Positions 33,478 through 43,425 are shown, counted from the first letter of the stretch. The stretch: 43,496 nt of DNA from Bacteroidales bacterium UBA6229 (GCA_002440975.1 DJWN01000041.1:1-43496); one strand, 5' to 3'. Notes: generated by a model not told the origin, from the sequence alone. Made by a program: numbers and translations.

Positions 33478-35736
33478 TTAAGGCTCTATATCGTGTAGGC
33501 GTTCGAGACGGGATACTTTTTTTACTTCCTTAATCTTTTTCAGCTTATCAATCAGATTTTTAAGGCTTTGGGCATTATGTACATAAACTGTAATGGTAGC
33601 TTCCACAACCCCTTTTGAACTTTCGAGCTGGAGCGAACGAATGTTGAGATTGAGCTGCATGGAGATTACCTCGGTGAGGCGATTCAAAAATCCAACACTA
33701 TCAATTCCTATGATTTTTAATCCTGCCAAAAAAGCTAAGTCTTCTTTGTGCTTCCATTTAGCCTTAACGATATTATTGCCAAACTGCGACATCAGGTTGA
33801 TGGCTTTAGGGCAGTTGACCCGATGGATGTGCATGGGTTCGTTGGGAAACACGATAGCTACCACTTCATCGCCTGGGATGGGATTGCAACACCTCGAAAC
33901 CGTATAGTTAAATTCGCCCTTTTGGTCTTTGATCAGCGACTGATTGGGATTAACGGTCAGATCAGAAGTATCATCTGCTGGTGAGGCGGCTTTTGACCTG
34001 CTAAATGGGTTGGTGATATAACGCATCAAACCGCTGCTGTTTTTCTCTTTAAAAACATTCCTTACGCGCTGAAAATTGATCTTGTCAATGGCAGTATAAT
34101 AGTATAAATCAACTAGTCCGCTAAGCTCTTCATTTTCGATAATTCGGCTGATATTGGCTTTGTTGGGTTCCAGTTTGAGTTGCGTCAGATAGTTTTCGAG
34201 TTTCTCGCGTCCTTCGTCCCGAAAGCGTTTTCTATATTCTCTGATGCCTTCTTTGATTCTGGATTTGGCTCGTGCAGTTACCACCAGATCAAACCATTCC
34301 TCGCGAGGTTGCTGCACTCTTGAAGTGATAATCTCCACCTGATCTCCGGTTTTGAGCGGGTGATCCAGCTGCACAAGTTTATGGTTCACATTGGCTCCAA
34401 TGCAATGATTGCCCATCTGTGTATGTATGTTATAGGCAAAATCAAGTGCTGTTGATCCTTTGGGCATGGAGATCATTTCACCTTTGGGTGTAAAGACAAA
34501 AATCTCGTCAGAAAAGAGGTTGAGCTTAAAGTTGTTGATAAAATCAAGTGCCGAATTATCATCTGTAGTGATCAGCTCCCTGATTTTTGTGAGCCATTCA
34601 TCCAGACCACTTTCGGCATGATCCGAATCTTTATATTTCCAGTAGGCAGCATAGCCTTTTTCGGCTATTTCGTCCATGCGTTCAGTCCTGATCTGCACCT
34701 CTATCCATTTGCCTGTTTTGCTCATCACGGTAGCATGAAGCGACTCATAGCCATTGGCTTTTGGAAGCGAAATCCAATCCCGCAACCGATCATTGTTAGG
34801 CCTGTAAAAACTTGTGATAGTGGCATATACGCGCCAGCACTCTACTTTTTCGAGCTCAACCGGACAGTCCACCACAAAACGAACCACAAAGGTGTCGTAC
34901 ACCTCTTCGAAGGGGATTTCTTTTTCTTTCATCCTTTGCCAAACCGAGGAAGCAGATTTCTCGCTCAACTGAATCCTGAATTTCATTCCCATTTTCAACA
35001 GTGAAGCTTCAACCGGCTCTACAAAATTTGCTACGTGTTGCTCCAGCAGCTTCCTGGCATGCTCCATTTTTCGGGTGATTGCCTGATAAACTCCGGGCTC
35101 GGTATATTTAAGTGCCAGATCTTCCAACTCGCTTTTGATAGCATACAAACCCAGTCGATAGGCCAAAGGGGCAAATAAATAAGAAGTTTCCGAAGCAATC
35201 TTCCATTGTTTAACGGCGGGCATGGCATCCAGGGTGCGCATATTATGTAGCCGGTCGGCCAGCTTTATCAAAATTACACGCACATCATATGAAAGGGTGA
35301 CCAATACTTTTCGAAAGTTTTCGGCCTGCATGCTCACCACATCAGTGTCTTCAACCATATCGTCAATCTTGGTAAGGCCATCGATGATGCGGCTAACCTG
35401 TTCGCCAAACATGGCCTGAATATCAGTCAGCTTATACTCGGTATCTTCAACCACATCGTGCAAAAGCGCACAAATGATGGAAGTTCTGCCAAGCCCAATC
35501 TCGCCTGCAGCGATGGTTGCCACTTCCAACGGGTGATATATATATGGCTCACCTGATTTTCTGCGCATATCCTTATGGGCATCAGCAGCCAGGCGAAAGG
35601 CCTTGCGAACCATCCAACGATCGGTAGTATCCTTGCGCGTATGCCACACCTCTATCAGGTTGCGGTATCGCCGCAGTATCTCCGTGCGTTCTTCCGGACT
35701 GTAAGTTTCGAGCATAAACTGCTGTTTGGATTGCAT
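33478..35736 (-). CDS. RelA/SpoT-family (p)ppGpp synthetase/hydrolase
   Basis: This protein of about 752 residues is a long RSH enzyme. The HD hydrolase domain comes first (EPYIYHPLEVA, ALLHDVVEDT with His93-Asp94). The synthetase domain follows (VYDTFVVRFVV, WISLPKANGYESLH, EVQIRTERMDEIAEKGYAAYWKYKD). A TGS domain (TPKGEMISMPKGSTALDFAYNIHT), a zinc-finger/helical region and a C-terminal ACT domain complete it. An intact HD motif suggests it can both make and degrade (p)ppGpp. An alternative ATG at 35754 adds six residues. A TAATTTTG box at 35742-35749 lies directly before ATG 35736, so the transcript leader may be nearly absent. Confidence 0.95.
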   Translation of the reverse strand: MQSKQQFMLETYSPEERTEILRRYRNLIEVWHTRKDTTDRWMVRKAFRLAADAHKDMRRKSGEPYIYHPLEVATIAAGEIGLGRTSIICALLHDVVEDTEYKLTDIQAMFGEQVSRIIDGLTKIDDMVEDTDVVSMQAENFRKVLVTLSYDVRVILIKLADRLHNMRTLDAMPAVKQWKIASETSYLFAPLAYRLGLYAIKSELEDLALKYTEPGVYQAITRKMEHARKLLEQHVANFVEPVEASLLKMGMKFRIQLSEKSASSVWQRMKEKEIPFEEVYDTFVVRFVVDCPVELEKVECWRVYATITSFYRPNNDRLRDWISLPKANGYESLHATVMSKTGKWIEVQIRTERMDEIAEKGYAAYWKYKDSDHAESGLDEWLTKIRELITTDDNSALDFINNFKLNLFSDEIFVFTPKGEMISMPKGSTALDFAYNIHTQMGNHCIGANVNHKLVQLDHPLKTGDQVEIITSRVQQPREEWFDLVVTARAKSRIKEGIREYRKRFRDEGREKLENYLTQLKLEPNKANISRIIENEELSGLVDLYYYTAIDKINFQRVRNVFKEKNSSGLMRYITNPFSRSKAASPADDTSDLTVNPNQSLIKDQKGEFNYTVSRCCNPIPGDEVVAIVFPNEPMHIHRVNCPKAINLMSQFGNNIVKAKWKHKEDLAFLAGLKIIGIDSVGFLNRLTEVISMQLNLNIRSLQLESSKGVVEATITVYVHNAQSLKNLIDKLKKIKEVKKVSRLERLHDIEP

Positions 35737-35859
35737 AGTCACAAAATTAATCATTTCGGCAGCGCAAAAATCAAAGCTTTCATTTTTCTTAAGACAATTT
35801 CGAAGCCTATAACCCTAAGAAAAATGTAGCTTATTCAAGCTTTTCTCAACTCCAAACGG

Positions 35860-35867
35860 TATATTTG
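35860..35867 (+). promoter_or_regulatory. Candidate -7 box of the secreted adhesin-like gene
   Basis: TATATTTGCA matches TAnnTTTG. It lies over a possible TTG start at 35865, which supports ATG 35901 as the true start. Confidence 0.55.
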
Positions 35868-35900
35868 CAATTGCATAATCAAAGTTTTATTCACTGGCCC

Positions 35901-38504
35901 ATGCAAAAATATATCGGCATCTTCTTTATTTTCATGCTTTTGTCGCTGAATCAGGTTTTTGCCACGCATCAAAGAGCTGCCGAAATCACCTACAAATGGC
36001 TTGGGGGTTTAACGTATGAAATTACCATCACGATGTACACCTATACCCCAAGTCCGGCTGATGACGACAGGGTGTATCTGCCAATCCAGTGGGGTGATAA
36101 TACCATTGATGATATTCCACGTATTATCTTCAGGGCATTGCCCAACAACTACACCCTGAATATTTACAGGATGAACCATACCTATCCGGCAGCGGGAAAA
36201 TTTACCATCAGTGTGGAGGATCCCAACCGTAATTTTGGCGTGATCAATATCCCCAATTCAGTGAATGTGCCCATGTATGTGGAGAGTGAATTGATCATTA
36301 ATCCTTTTCTTGGCAACAACAATTCTGTCAGGCTACTTAATGCCCCTATTGATCAGGGTTGTGTAGGCAAACTTTTTGTTCACAATCCATCAGCTTACGA
36401 TCCGGATGGCGATAGTTTAAGTTTCAGGCTTGTAAATTGCAAAGGTGCAGAAGGCCTTGATATCCCTGGATTTACGCAACCTCAAGCCAGTAATAGTTTT
36501 TCGATTGATCCGATAAGCGGCGAACTCTATTGGGAGAATCCCGTTTTGCAGGGTGAATATAATGTGGCTTTTATTGTTGAAGAATGGCGGGCAGGCATCA
36601 AAGTTGGGTCAGTAATTCGGGATATGCAAATCCTGATTGGTGCCTGTGCCAATAATCCACCCGAAATTATCAGCCTGGATGATACCTGTGTTGTAGCAGG
36701 CACCCCGCTTAGTTTTGATGTTAAGGCTATTGATCCTGACGGGAACGCACTGAGTTTAACTGCCAGCGGCGGTCCATTTGAACAAGCTCAAAATCCTGCT
36801 GTCATCATCCCAGATTCGGCTACCGGAATGCCAGAAGCTACAACCAGTTTTTTCTGGAATGTGAGTTGCAGCCATATCAATAAAACGCCTTATCAGGTTT
36901 TATTCAAAGCCCGTGATGTGCATCCGGAGGTAAGCCTGACCAGCTTTAAGACTGTTTTTATCCGCGTGATTGCACCACCGGTCGAAAACCTGACAGCCCA
37001 AGCACTTGGCAATGGCATCGACCTAAACTGGGATCCAAAGCCATGCGAAAACGCTGTTTCGTACCGTATTTACCGGCGGAATGGTTCCTCGGGTTTTGTG
37101 CCTGGATACTGCGAAACCGGCGTTCCTGCCTATACCGGCTATCATCTGATTGCCGAAATGTCTGAAACGGATTTACAATATTATCGCGACGACAATGATG
37201 GAAACGGCCTCGTGCCGGGAATTGACTATTGCTATTTGATCACAACTACCTATCGCGACGGATCTGAAAGCCTGGCCAGTAACGAAGCCTGTGCCGCTCT
37301 GAAGCGCGACCTGCCGGTGATTACACACGCCAGCAACGACAGCCTGAACCTGAATACGGGAAATGTTTTACTGGCCTGGAGTCCACCAACCGAGCTTGAT
37401 ACCCTTCAGTTTCCTCCGCCCTACCGCTACAAACTGATAAGAGACTTCGCCGGTGAAACAACCACACTTTTCACCGGAATTGGTTTATCCGACACTTTGT
37501 TTCAGGATAACAGCATCAATATCAATCAGCTGGAAGCACAACCCAAGTACCATGTTAACCTTGAGAATGATCAGAATGGTTTTATCGGGAGTAGCCCCAA
37601 TGCAAGTCCGATTGATTTACAGATTGAGCCTACTGATGAAACCCTATTAATCCGCTGGACAGCCAATGTTCCGTGGCTCAACGATAGTTTTGCCATTTAC
37701 AGGCAATCACCGGGAGAGCTTCAATTTAAACGAATTGCATTCACAACCCTGAATAATTATGCGGATACCGGCCTGATCAATGGCGAAAATTATTGCTACT
37801 ATGTGGTTTCTTATGGTGGATATTCAAGCCCTGGCATCATCCACCCTATCATCAATTATTCGCCCATCAGCTGCGCTGTTCCGATAGATAATGTGCCTCC
37901 TTGTCCGCCTGAGCTTGGTGTTGAAACAAATTGCGAAACGATTGAAAACACCTTGATCTGGCATTATCCGGAGGCGGACAGCTGCAAGAAGGATGTGGCG
38001 GCTTATCTGATCTATTTTACTCCACAGGCTAATCAGGCATTTCAATTGATTGACTCTGTAACAAATCAGCAGGATACCAGCTGGATACATCAGCAATTGG
38101 ACTGGGTAACAGGCTGTTATCACCTGAAGGCAAGAGATATTAATGGCAATCTGTCAGAGGCTTCCAATATTGTTTGTGTTGACTTTGATGCCTGTCCCTT
38201 GTATGAGCTTCCGAATGTTTTTACTCCTAATGCAGATCACTTCAACGATTTGTGGCAGCCAATTAATTATCCATCATCCAACCCGAAAGCCAATGTTGAA
38301 CGCATAGAGCTAACGGTGTTCAATCGCTGGGGTAATAAGGTTTTTGAGACAGCCGATCCGCTTATAAACTGGGACGGGAAAGATCAGCAAAGCGGCAAGG
38401 ATTGTGTTGACGGGACATACTTCTATGTATGCGAAGTTTGGTTTTTGAGCTTTGATGGCCATGTAAAGCAGACTCTTCAGGGAGTGATCACGATTTTAAG
38501 ATAA
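35901..38504 (+). CDS. Secreted multidomain protein with gliding-motility (type B) C-terminal domain
   Basis: This 867-residue protein has a signal peptide (about 1-22, FFIFMLLSLNQVFA). The N-terminal region (THQRAAEITYKWLGGLTYEITITMYTY) is typical of large Bacteroidota surface proteins. A cadherin-like segment follows (YDPDGDSLSFRLVN and IDPDGNALSL, Asp-rich calcium-type loops). Fibronectin-III-like repeats come next, and the last 85 residues form a CHU_C/gliding-motility domain (LPNVFTPNADHFNDLWQP, VFNRWGNKVFE, NWDGKDQQSGKDCVDGTYFY). The C-terminal domain predicts export by T9SS and surface attachment. ATG 35901 begins the signal peptide. The ligand is unknown; adhesion is the usual guess. 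Confidence 0.85.
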   Translation: MQKYIGIFFIFMLLSLNQVFATHQRAAEITYKWLGGLTYEITITMYTYTPSPADDDRVYLPIQWGDNTIDDIPRIIFRALPNNYTLNIYRMNHTYPAAGKFTISVEDPNRNFGVINIPNSVNVPMYVESELIINPFLGNNNSVRLLNAPIDQGCVGKLFVHNPSAYDPDGDSLSFRLVNCKGAEGLDIPGFTQPQASNSFSIDPISGELYWENPVLQGEYNVAFIVEEWRAGIKVGSVIRDMQILIGACANNPPEIISLDDTCVVAGTPLSFDVKAIDPDGNALSLTASGGPFEQAQNPAVIIPDSATGMPEATTSFFWNVSCSHINKTPYQVLFKARDVHPEVSLTSFKTVFIRVIAPPVENLTAQALGNGIDLNWDPKPCENAVSYRIYRRNGSSGFVPGYCETGVPAYTGYHLIAEMSETDLQYYRDDNDGNGLVPGIDYCYLITTTYRDGSESLASNEACAALKRDLPVITHASNDSLNLNTGNVLLAWSPPTELDTLQFPPPYRYKLIRDFAGETTTLFTGIGLSDTLFQDNSININQLEAQPKYHVNLENDQNGFIGSSPNASPIDLQIEPTDETLLIRWTANVPWLNDSFAIYRQSPGELQFKRIAFTTLNNYADTGLINGENYCYYVVSYGGYSSPGIIHPIINYSPISCAVPIDNVPPCPPELGVETNCETIENTLIWHYPEADSCKKDVAAYLIYFTPQANQAFQLIDSVTNQQDTSWIHQQLDWVTGCYHLKARDINGNLSEASNIVCVDFDACPLYELPNVFTPNADHFNDLWQPINYPSSNPKANVERIELTVFNRWGNKVFETADPLINWDGKDQQSGKDCVDGTYFYVCEVWFLSFDGHVKQTLQGVITILR

Positions 38505-38539
38505 ATTCTTTTTATTTTAACCCGAATAAAATCAATATT

Positions 38540-38722
38540 ATGGAATCAAAAAGACAAATTGGCCCTGATAATGGGGCTGTTTACGGACTCGGCATGATTG
38601 GTGTTCTGATCTATTAGATCAGCACAGCAAGTAGTTTCTGGATGGGAGCTTTTGGCGTTCTGAAAGCAATTTTGTGGCCTGGTTTTCTGGTATATGAAGC
38701 CATGAAAAGCTTAGGAATGTAA
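38540..38722 (+). pseudogene. Small membrane protein gene broken by an amber codon
   Basis: ATG 38540 opens a 61-codon frame (ESKRQIGPDNGAVYGLGMIG) broken only by TAG at 38615-38617. It continues in frame (ISTASSFWMGAFGVLKAIL, then WPGFLVYEAMKSLGM) to TAA at 38720. Both halves together look like a known class of intact 55-60-residue bacterial membrane proteins, where a Tyr or Phe stands at the stop position. One substitution would restore it. The rest of the 355-base gap between the adhesin gene and the next pseudogene shows nothing else. Confidence 0.65.
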
Positions 38723-38859
38723 ACCTCACCAACTCATAAAGCTAATGTTCTGATTTTTTATCTAAACTTAACAAGTATTGCTCCTTGAAAATATACAATC
38801 AAGTCAATAACATACTACATCTGCCAGGTATCATTCTTTTTATGCTCTGAGCTTTCAGC

Positions 38860-39825
38860 GTGCAAAAACAATTCATTACAAAGCATTTAGAGCCACATTT
38901 AAAAAGCATTGACAGCCAAAAAACTGACGAAATAACGCATTTAGAATTAAAAAAAATCAGGCAATATTATTGGTTTGCAGTTCCTGCTATCTTAGGAGAA
39001 GCCTTTTACTTATTGAGAGAAGGCTCAATGAAATTAAATGAACGTCTTGCACTCACTTATTTAGGTGCAGCAACCGGATTATATGATGATTTTTTTGATG
39101 ACTTAAACACTTCAGAGGCTCATATCCGTGAATTAACTATAAATCCGGCTGAATCGAGTGCACAAAATTTAAGATAATCACTTTTTATCCGATTCTATAA
39201 ACTTGCCATAAATCATGCACTAAACCCTGACTTAATTAAACAAAGGACCTTGGATGTTTTTGAAGCTCAGGTATGAAGTAAAAAACAGCAAGAAGCAAGT
39301 ATATCAGAACAATAAATACGGTCTATCACTTACTTCAAAGGAAGTGTGTCCCTTCTTTTCTATCACAGTGCGCTTGATGAAGCTGTGCCGGAAAGTGAAG
39401 AAAAAATGCTGTGTGCCCTTGGTCAACTTTTGCAATTAGTAAATGATATTTTTGATGTTTACAAAGACCGTCAAAATAACATCAAAACCCTCGTAACTGA
39501 TGCTCATCAAATAAAAAATATCCGACAAACCTATTATAATCTCATCCAAGAAATAATAAGCTTACTTAAACTATGCCCTTTTAAATCAAAAAATAAGCGG
39601 TTATTCATGCGTTTTATCAGTTTGACTATCATAAGAGGATTGGTTTGTCTGGATTGTCTCGAAAAGAACGAACGGCTCACAAACAACACATTCATTGTAA
39701 AAGATTACGAGAGAAATCAACTCGTTTGCGACATGGAAATGTTAAAAAACTTCTTTCAAATGATCAGGTATTATTCACGATTTGATCTGTCCTTACACAG
39801 TAAACCAATCCAAAAACACACATAA
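38860..39825 (+). pseudogene. Class 1 isoprenoid-synthase-like gene with three in-frame stops
   Basis: From GTG 38860 one frame of 322 codons runs to 39825 with no indel but with stops at codon 106 (TAA 39175), 139 (TGA 39274) and 152 (TAA 39313). The first part holds TYLGAATGLYDDFFDDL, an Asp-rich DDxxDD motif in a helical context. The last part holds LLQLVNDIFDVYKDRQNN, resembling the second metal-binding motif of isoprenoid synthases. The family matches the little-studied class 1 isoprenoid enzymes of Bacteroidota; the product is unknown. The stops probably replace sense codons such as Glu. The 3' end is five bases from the convergent murF/alr gene. Parts could still be translated from 39346, but no full enzyme can be made. 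Confidence 0.75.
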
Positions 39826-39830
39826 AGATC

Positions 39831-42323
39831 TCACTCCTGAAAATAAACCCTTTTCACCCTGCGTGAGATGCGTGTAAGTATTTCGTAGGGAATGGTTTCT
39901 GCTGCTGCTGCCAGCTGCTTCAGTTTGAAGGCATCATCAAAAACTACAACCGGATCACCTTCAACAGCCTCATGTTCAGTAAGATCGATCATACACATAT
40001 CCATACACACATCACCCAAGATAGGCACCTTTTCACCTTTAACCCATAGATTACCTTGCCTGTTTCCAAGCCGTCGCGGCAAGCCATCGGCATAGCCTAC
40101 CGGCACCACTCCCAGGCGGGTCGGCCTGTCAACAAAGCTTGCACGATTATAACCTACACTTTCGCCGGGATTAAGCATTTTAATCTGCGAAATTGTTGAT
40201 TTCAGTGCAATCACAGGCATCAAACCTTCCTCTTCTGCTGCATTGGCCGGCACTCCGTACAGTCCGATACCAAGGCGTACCATATCATAGGCTGCCCCCG
40301 GAAAACGGATGATACCCGAGGTATTCAGGATATGTCGTGAAATCGGATAGTGAAACGCTTTAAGAACTTGGTTACTCAGTAGCTCAAACCTGGCAATCTG
40401 CTCTTGTGTATATTCATCAAACTGAGGCTTGTCACTTGCTGCCAGATGCGAAAAAACAGTTTGCACCCGCAACATCGGATTGGCCTGTAAACGCAAAATC
40501 AAGTCATCAAGCTGGTCCGGACAAAAACCCAGCCGGTGCATACCTGTATCGAGCTTGATATGTACCCTCACCGGTTTATTGGCAGGTAAAGCTGTACGTG
40601 AGATCGTTTCTTCGAGCAGATCAAGTATTCTGAAACTAAAAACCTCCGGCTCCAACAGATATTTGATCATGGCATCAAAGCTGTTCTCTTCGGGGCTCAT
40701 CACCATGATGGGCAGATTTACGCCAGCCTTACGCAGCTCTACGCCTTCGTCGGCATAGGCCACAGCCAGATAGTCGATCTGATGAAACTGCAAAACATTA
40801 GCCACCTCAAAACTTCCGCTGCCATAACTAAAGGCTTTCACCATCACCATCAGCTTGATGGAAGTATCCAAACGCGAACGGTAAAAGTTGAGGTTATGCA
40901 CCATATGATTCAGGTTGATTTCCAGCACAGTTTCGTGCGCTTTTTCCTGAAGCTGTCTGCTGATCTGCTCGAACTCAAATATACGCGCACCTTTCAGCAA
41001 AATCGTCTGATTACTGAAGGCTGCAAACGGATAATGATTTAAAAAATCCGCTGTGGATTGAAAAAACAATTTATTAACGCTAAAACGTTCCGATTGCCGG
41101 CTGATTGCCGGGCCAATACCAATAAGTGTATCAATCCCTTTGGCCTCAATCAGCTTTGCAATATAGGTGTACAGATCAACCTCATTACGGCCACTCTGCA
41201 AAATATCAGAAAGGATAAGGGTTTTATGAGGATGTTGTTTTTGCTGTGCCATAAAATCAAGTGCTATCACCAGGGAATTTACATCCGAATTGTAGCTATC
41301 GTTGATGATGGTACAATTATTAATCCCCGATTTCAGCTCGAGGCGCATGGCAATAGGGACCAGCTGAAGCATTCGCTTTTTAATGGTTTCGTGCTGATAG
41401 CCAAGCACCAGCATAGCTGCCCAGCAATGGAGGGCGTTTTCGATGGAAGCCTCATCCGTGAAAGGTATCTGCAACCTAAACTCCTTTTCCTTGTATTGAC
41501 CGGTAATCGCTGTGTGTTGTTCAAATTTTTCGAGTGCCACCACACGCAAATCGGCCTGAGCTTTCCTGCTCCAGGTAAAGCTTTTTACACTTCTCAGAAT
41601 CTCAGAACGGATAATAATAGATTGTATATCAGCATGATCAGCACAATAAATCAGGGTATCAACTTTGGTGAACAGCTTCAGTTTTTCGCCTACCTTCTGA
41701 TTTGTCTGAATAAAGTTTTCGCTATGCGCCTGCCCGATATTGGTAAATAATCCGATAGTTGGTTTGATGATTTGCTGTAACTTCTCCATCTCATCTGGCT
41801 CAGAAATACCGGCCTCAAAAATGGCCAGCTGATGCTGCCTGTCCATCTGCCATACCGAGAGCGGCACACCAATCTGCGAGTTATAACTTTTCGGACTTCG
41901 GATGATTGTTCTGTCGGGGCTCAACAGCTGAAAAAGCCACTCCTTAATTATCGTTTTTCCGTTGGATCCTGTAATACCTATTACCGGAATATCAAACTGC
42001 CTGCGATGCCATGCAGCCAACATTTGTAAGGCTTCCAGACTATCTTGCACTTTAATAAATGCAGCCTGATCCATGGTTTCCCATTCGGGATTATCCTGGC
42101 TCACCACAAAAGCCCTGAGGCCTTTGTCGTAGAGTGAACGGATGTATTTATGGCCATCGTTTCGGTTGGTGACCAGCGCAAAAAACAGACAGGCTTCTGA
42201 AGTGATTAATTGACGGGAATCGATAATCACATCTCTTATTGGGAGATCAGCAGGTTCGTCTGACAGGACGCTTCCCTGCATGATAGCGGCCAGACTTGCT
42301 ATTGAATAACTTTGGTGTAGCAC
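39831..42323 (-). CDS. Bifunctional MurF ligase / alanine racemase
   Basis: This 830-residue fusion is characteristic of Bacteroidota. The N-terminal half (about 1-450) is MurF, which adds D-Ala-D-Ala to UDP-MurNAc-tripeptide. Its ATP loop GITGSNGKT is at 116-124, followed by a central domain (NIGQAHSENF) and a C-terminal domain (INDSYNSDVNSL). The C-terminal half is an alanine racemase. It has VMVKAFSYGSG (PLP lysine), LDTGMHRLGF, YDMVRLGIGLYG, GYADGLPRRLG and GDVCMDMCMIDLT. The racemase supplies D-Ala for the ligase's substrate. In the PLP segment the usual Ala/Asn after KA is Phe-Ser, a mild deviation. It is five bases downstream of pdxA, which makes the cofactor pathway's precursor. Confidence 0.95.
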   Translation of the reverse strand: MLHQSYSIASLAAIMQGSVLSDEPADLPIRDVIIDSRQLITSEACLFFALVTNRNDGHKYIRSLYDKGLRAFVVSQDNPEWETMDQAAFIKVQDSLEALQMLAAWHRRQFDIPVIGITGSNGKTIIKEWLFQLLSPDRTIIRSPKSYNSQIGVPLSVWQMDRQHQLAIFEAGISEPDEMEKLQQIIKPTIGLFTNIGQAHSENFIQTNQKVGEKLKLFTKVDTLIYCADHADIQSIIIRSEILRSVKSFTWSRKAQADLRVVALEKFEQHTAITGQYKEKEFRLQIPFTDEASIENALHCWAAMLVLGYQHETIKKRMLQLVPIAMRLELKSGINNCTIINDSYNSDVNSLVIALDFMAQQKQHPHKTLILSDILQSGRNEVDLYTYIAKLIEAKGIDTLIGIGPAISRQSERFSVNKLFFQSTADFLNHYPFAAFSNQTILLKGARIFEFEQISRQLQEKAHETVLEINLNHMVHNLNFYRSRLDTSIKLMVMVKAFSYGSGSFEVANVLQFHQIDYLAVAYADEGVELRKAGVNLPIMVMSPEENSFDAMIKYLLEPEVFSFRILDLLEETISRTALPANKPVRVHIKLDTGMHRLGFCPDQLDDLILRLQANPMLRVQTVFSHLAASDKPQFDEYTQEQIARFELLSNQVLKAFHYPISRHILNTSGIIRFPGAAYDMVRLGIGLYGVPANAAEEEGLMPVIALKSTISQIKMLNPGESVGYNRASFVDRPTRLGVVPVGYADGLPRRLGNRQGNLWVKGEKVPILGDVCMDMCMIDLTEHEAVEGDPVVVFDDAFKLKQLAAAAETIPYEILTRISRRVKRVYFQE

Positions 42324-42328
42324 GGTGC

Positions 42329-43399
42329 TTAGTCAATTCTATTGGCAGGGAGTGGATCGCGGGTCATTTCAGCGAAGGCTGTTCTATTTTTCAGGACATC
42401 AATAGCGAGATAAATCGCCTGCCTGAACGATTCTTCAGAAGCCTTGTTCTCGCCGGCCAGCTCATAGGCAGTGCCATGCGCAGGCGAAGTGCGAACAAGA
42501 GGCAGTCCGGCGGTAAAGTTTACGCCTCCATCAAAAGCGATACTTTTAAATGGTGCCAATGCCTGATCGTGATACATGCCCATTACGCCATCGTATTTTT
42601 TCCAGGCTCCCGAGCCAAAAAACCCATCGGCAGGAAATGACCCGAAAACCAACACACCTTCTGCCCTGAGCTTCTCCAGAGCAGGATTGATCACTTCGAT
42701 TTCTTCACGCCCGAGCAAACCGCCATCCCCGGCATGTGGATTGAGCCCAAGCACAGCAATCTTTGGTTTGACAAGGGCAAAATCTTCGATTAAACTTTTT
42801 TGTAACAGTTTGATCTTACGTATGATCAGCTCCTCATTGATCTTTGCCGGAACTTCCTTCAAAGGCATATGTCCTGTAAGAGTTCCAACCCGCAAATCAT
42901 TCCAAACCATCAGCATCAGGGGTTCAGTATCTTCAAAATTAGCACTCAGGTATTCGGTATGTCCGGGGAAGTTAAATTGCTTCGACTGTATATTTTGCTT
43001 GTTGATGGGAGCCGTAACCAGCGCATGAATCTTGTCATGCTGGTAGTCATGCATGGCCATTTCGAGTGCCTGGAACGCTGCCTCACCAGCTGCTTCAGTG
43101 CTTTGACCCATATCGATTTTCAGGTCGTTTTCGGTGCAGTTAACGATATTAATCCTTTTGGGATGAGCCTGATCAGCATCTTTCACCAGGTTGAGGTGCA
43201 CATCATTCAGGTTGAGGTGTTTTTTGTAAAACGAGGCCACTTTCGACTGCCCGTAGATGACAGGAGTAAAGAGCTCGAGCATGCGATTATCAGCCAGTGC
43301 CTTGAGTATCACCTCATAACCTATCCCGTTGAAATCGCCATGAGTGATCCCAATTTTAAAACGTAAACTATCCGATTCGCTTCTATTCTCTGCTTTCAT
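42329..43399 (-). CDS. pdxA: 4-hydroxythreonine-4-phosphate dehydrogenase
   Basis: This 356-residue enzyme oxidises 4-phosphohydroxy-L-threonine in the DXP-dependent route to pyridoxal phosphate. Family motifs in order are GITHGDFNGIGYEVILKAL, VTAPINKQ, FPGHTEYLS (metal-ligand His), LGLNPHAGDGGLLGREE, YHDQALAPFKSIAFDGGVNFTAGLP and RTSPAHGTAYELAG. All three metal-binding histidines can be placed. It is first in an operon with the PLP-dependent MurF/alanine racemase, which links cofactor supply to its user. A -7 box lies 19 bases before the start. Confidence 0.96.
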   Translation of the reverse strand: MKAENRSESDSLRFKIGITHGDFNGIGYEVILKALADNRMLELFTPVIYGQSKVASFYKKHLNLNDVHLNLVKDADQAHPKRINIVNCTENDLKIDMGQSTEAAGEAAFQALEMAMHDYQHDKIHALVTAPINKQNIQSKQFNFPGHTEYLSANFEDTEPLMLMVWNDLRVGTLTGHMPLKEVPAKINEELIIRKIKLLQKSLIEDFALVKPKIAVLGLNPHAGDGGLLGREEIEVINPALEKLRAEGVLVFGSFPADGFFGSGAWKKYDGVMGMYHDQALAPFKSIAFDGGVNFTAGLPLVRTSPAHGTAYELAGENKASEESFRQAIYLAIDVLKNRTAFAEMTRDPLPANRID

Positions 43400-43417
43400 A
43401 GCCCGATGATTTTAAAG

Positions 43418-43425
43418 CAAAAGTA
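43418..43425 (-). promoter_or_regulatory. Candidate -7 box of the pdxA-murF/alr operon
   Basis: The minus strand reads TACTTTTGCT, a full match to TAnnTTTG, 19 bases before the pdxA start. The remaining bases to the window edge show no gene. Confidence 0.6.

Noticed and set aside
38540..39825. Alternative genetic code or programmed stop readthrough
   Set aside because: All three stop codons occur inside the broken genes, while dozens of neighbouring genes use the standard code normally. Decay by substitution is simpler.
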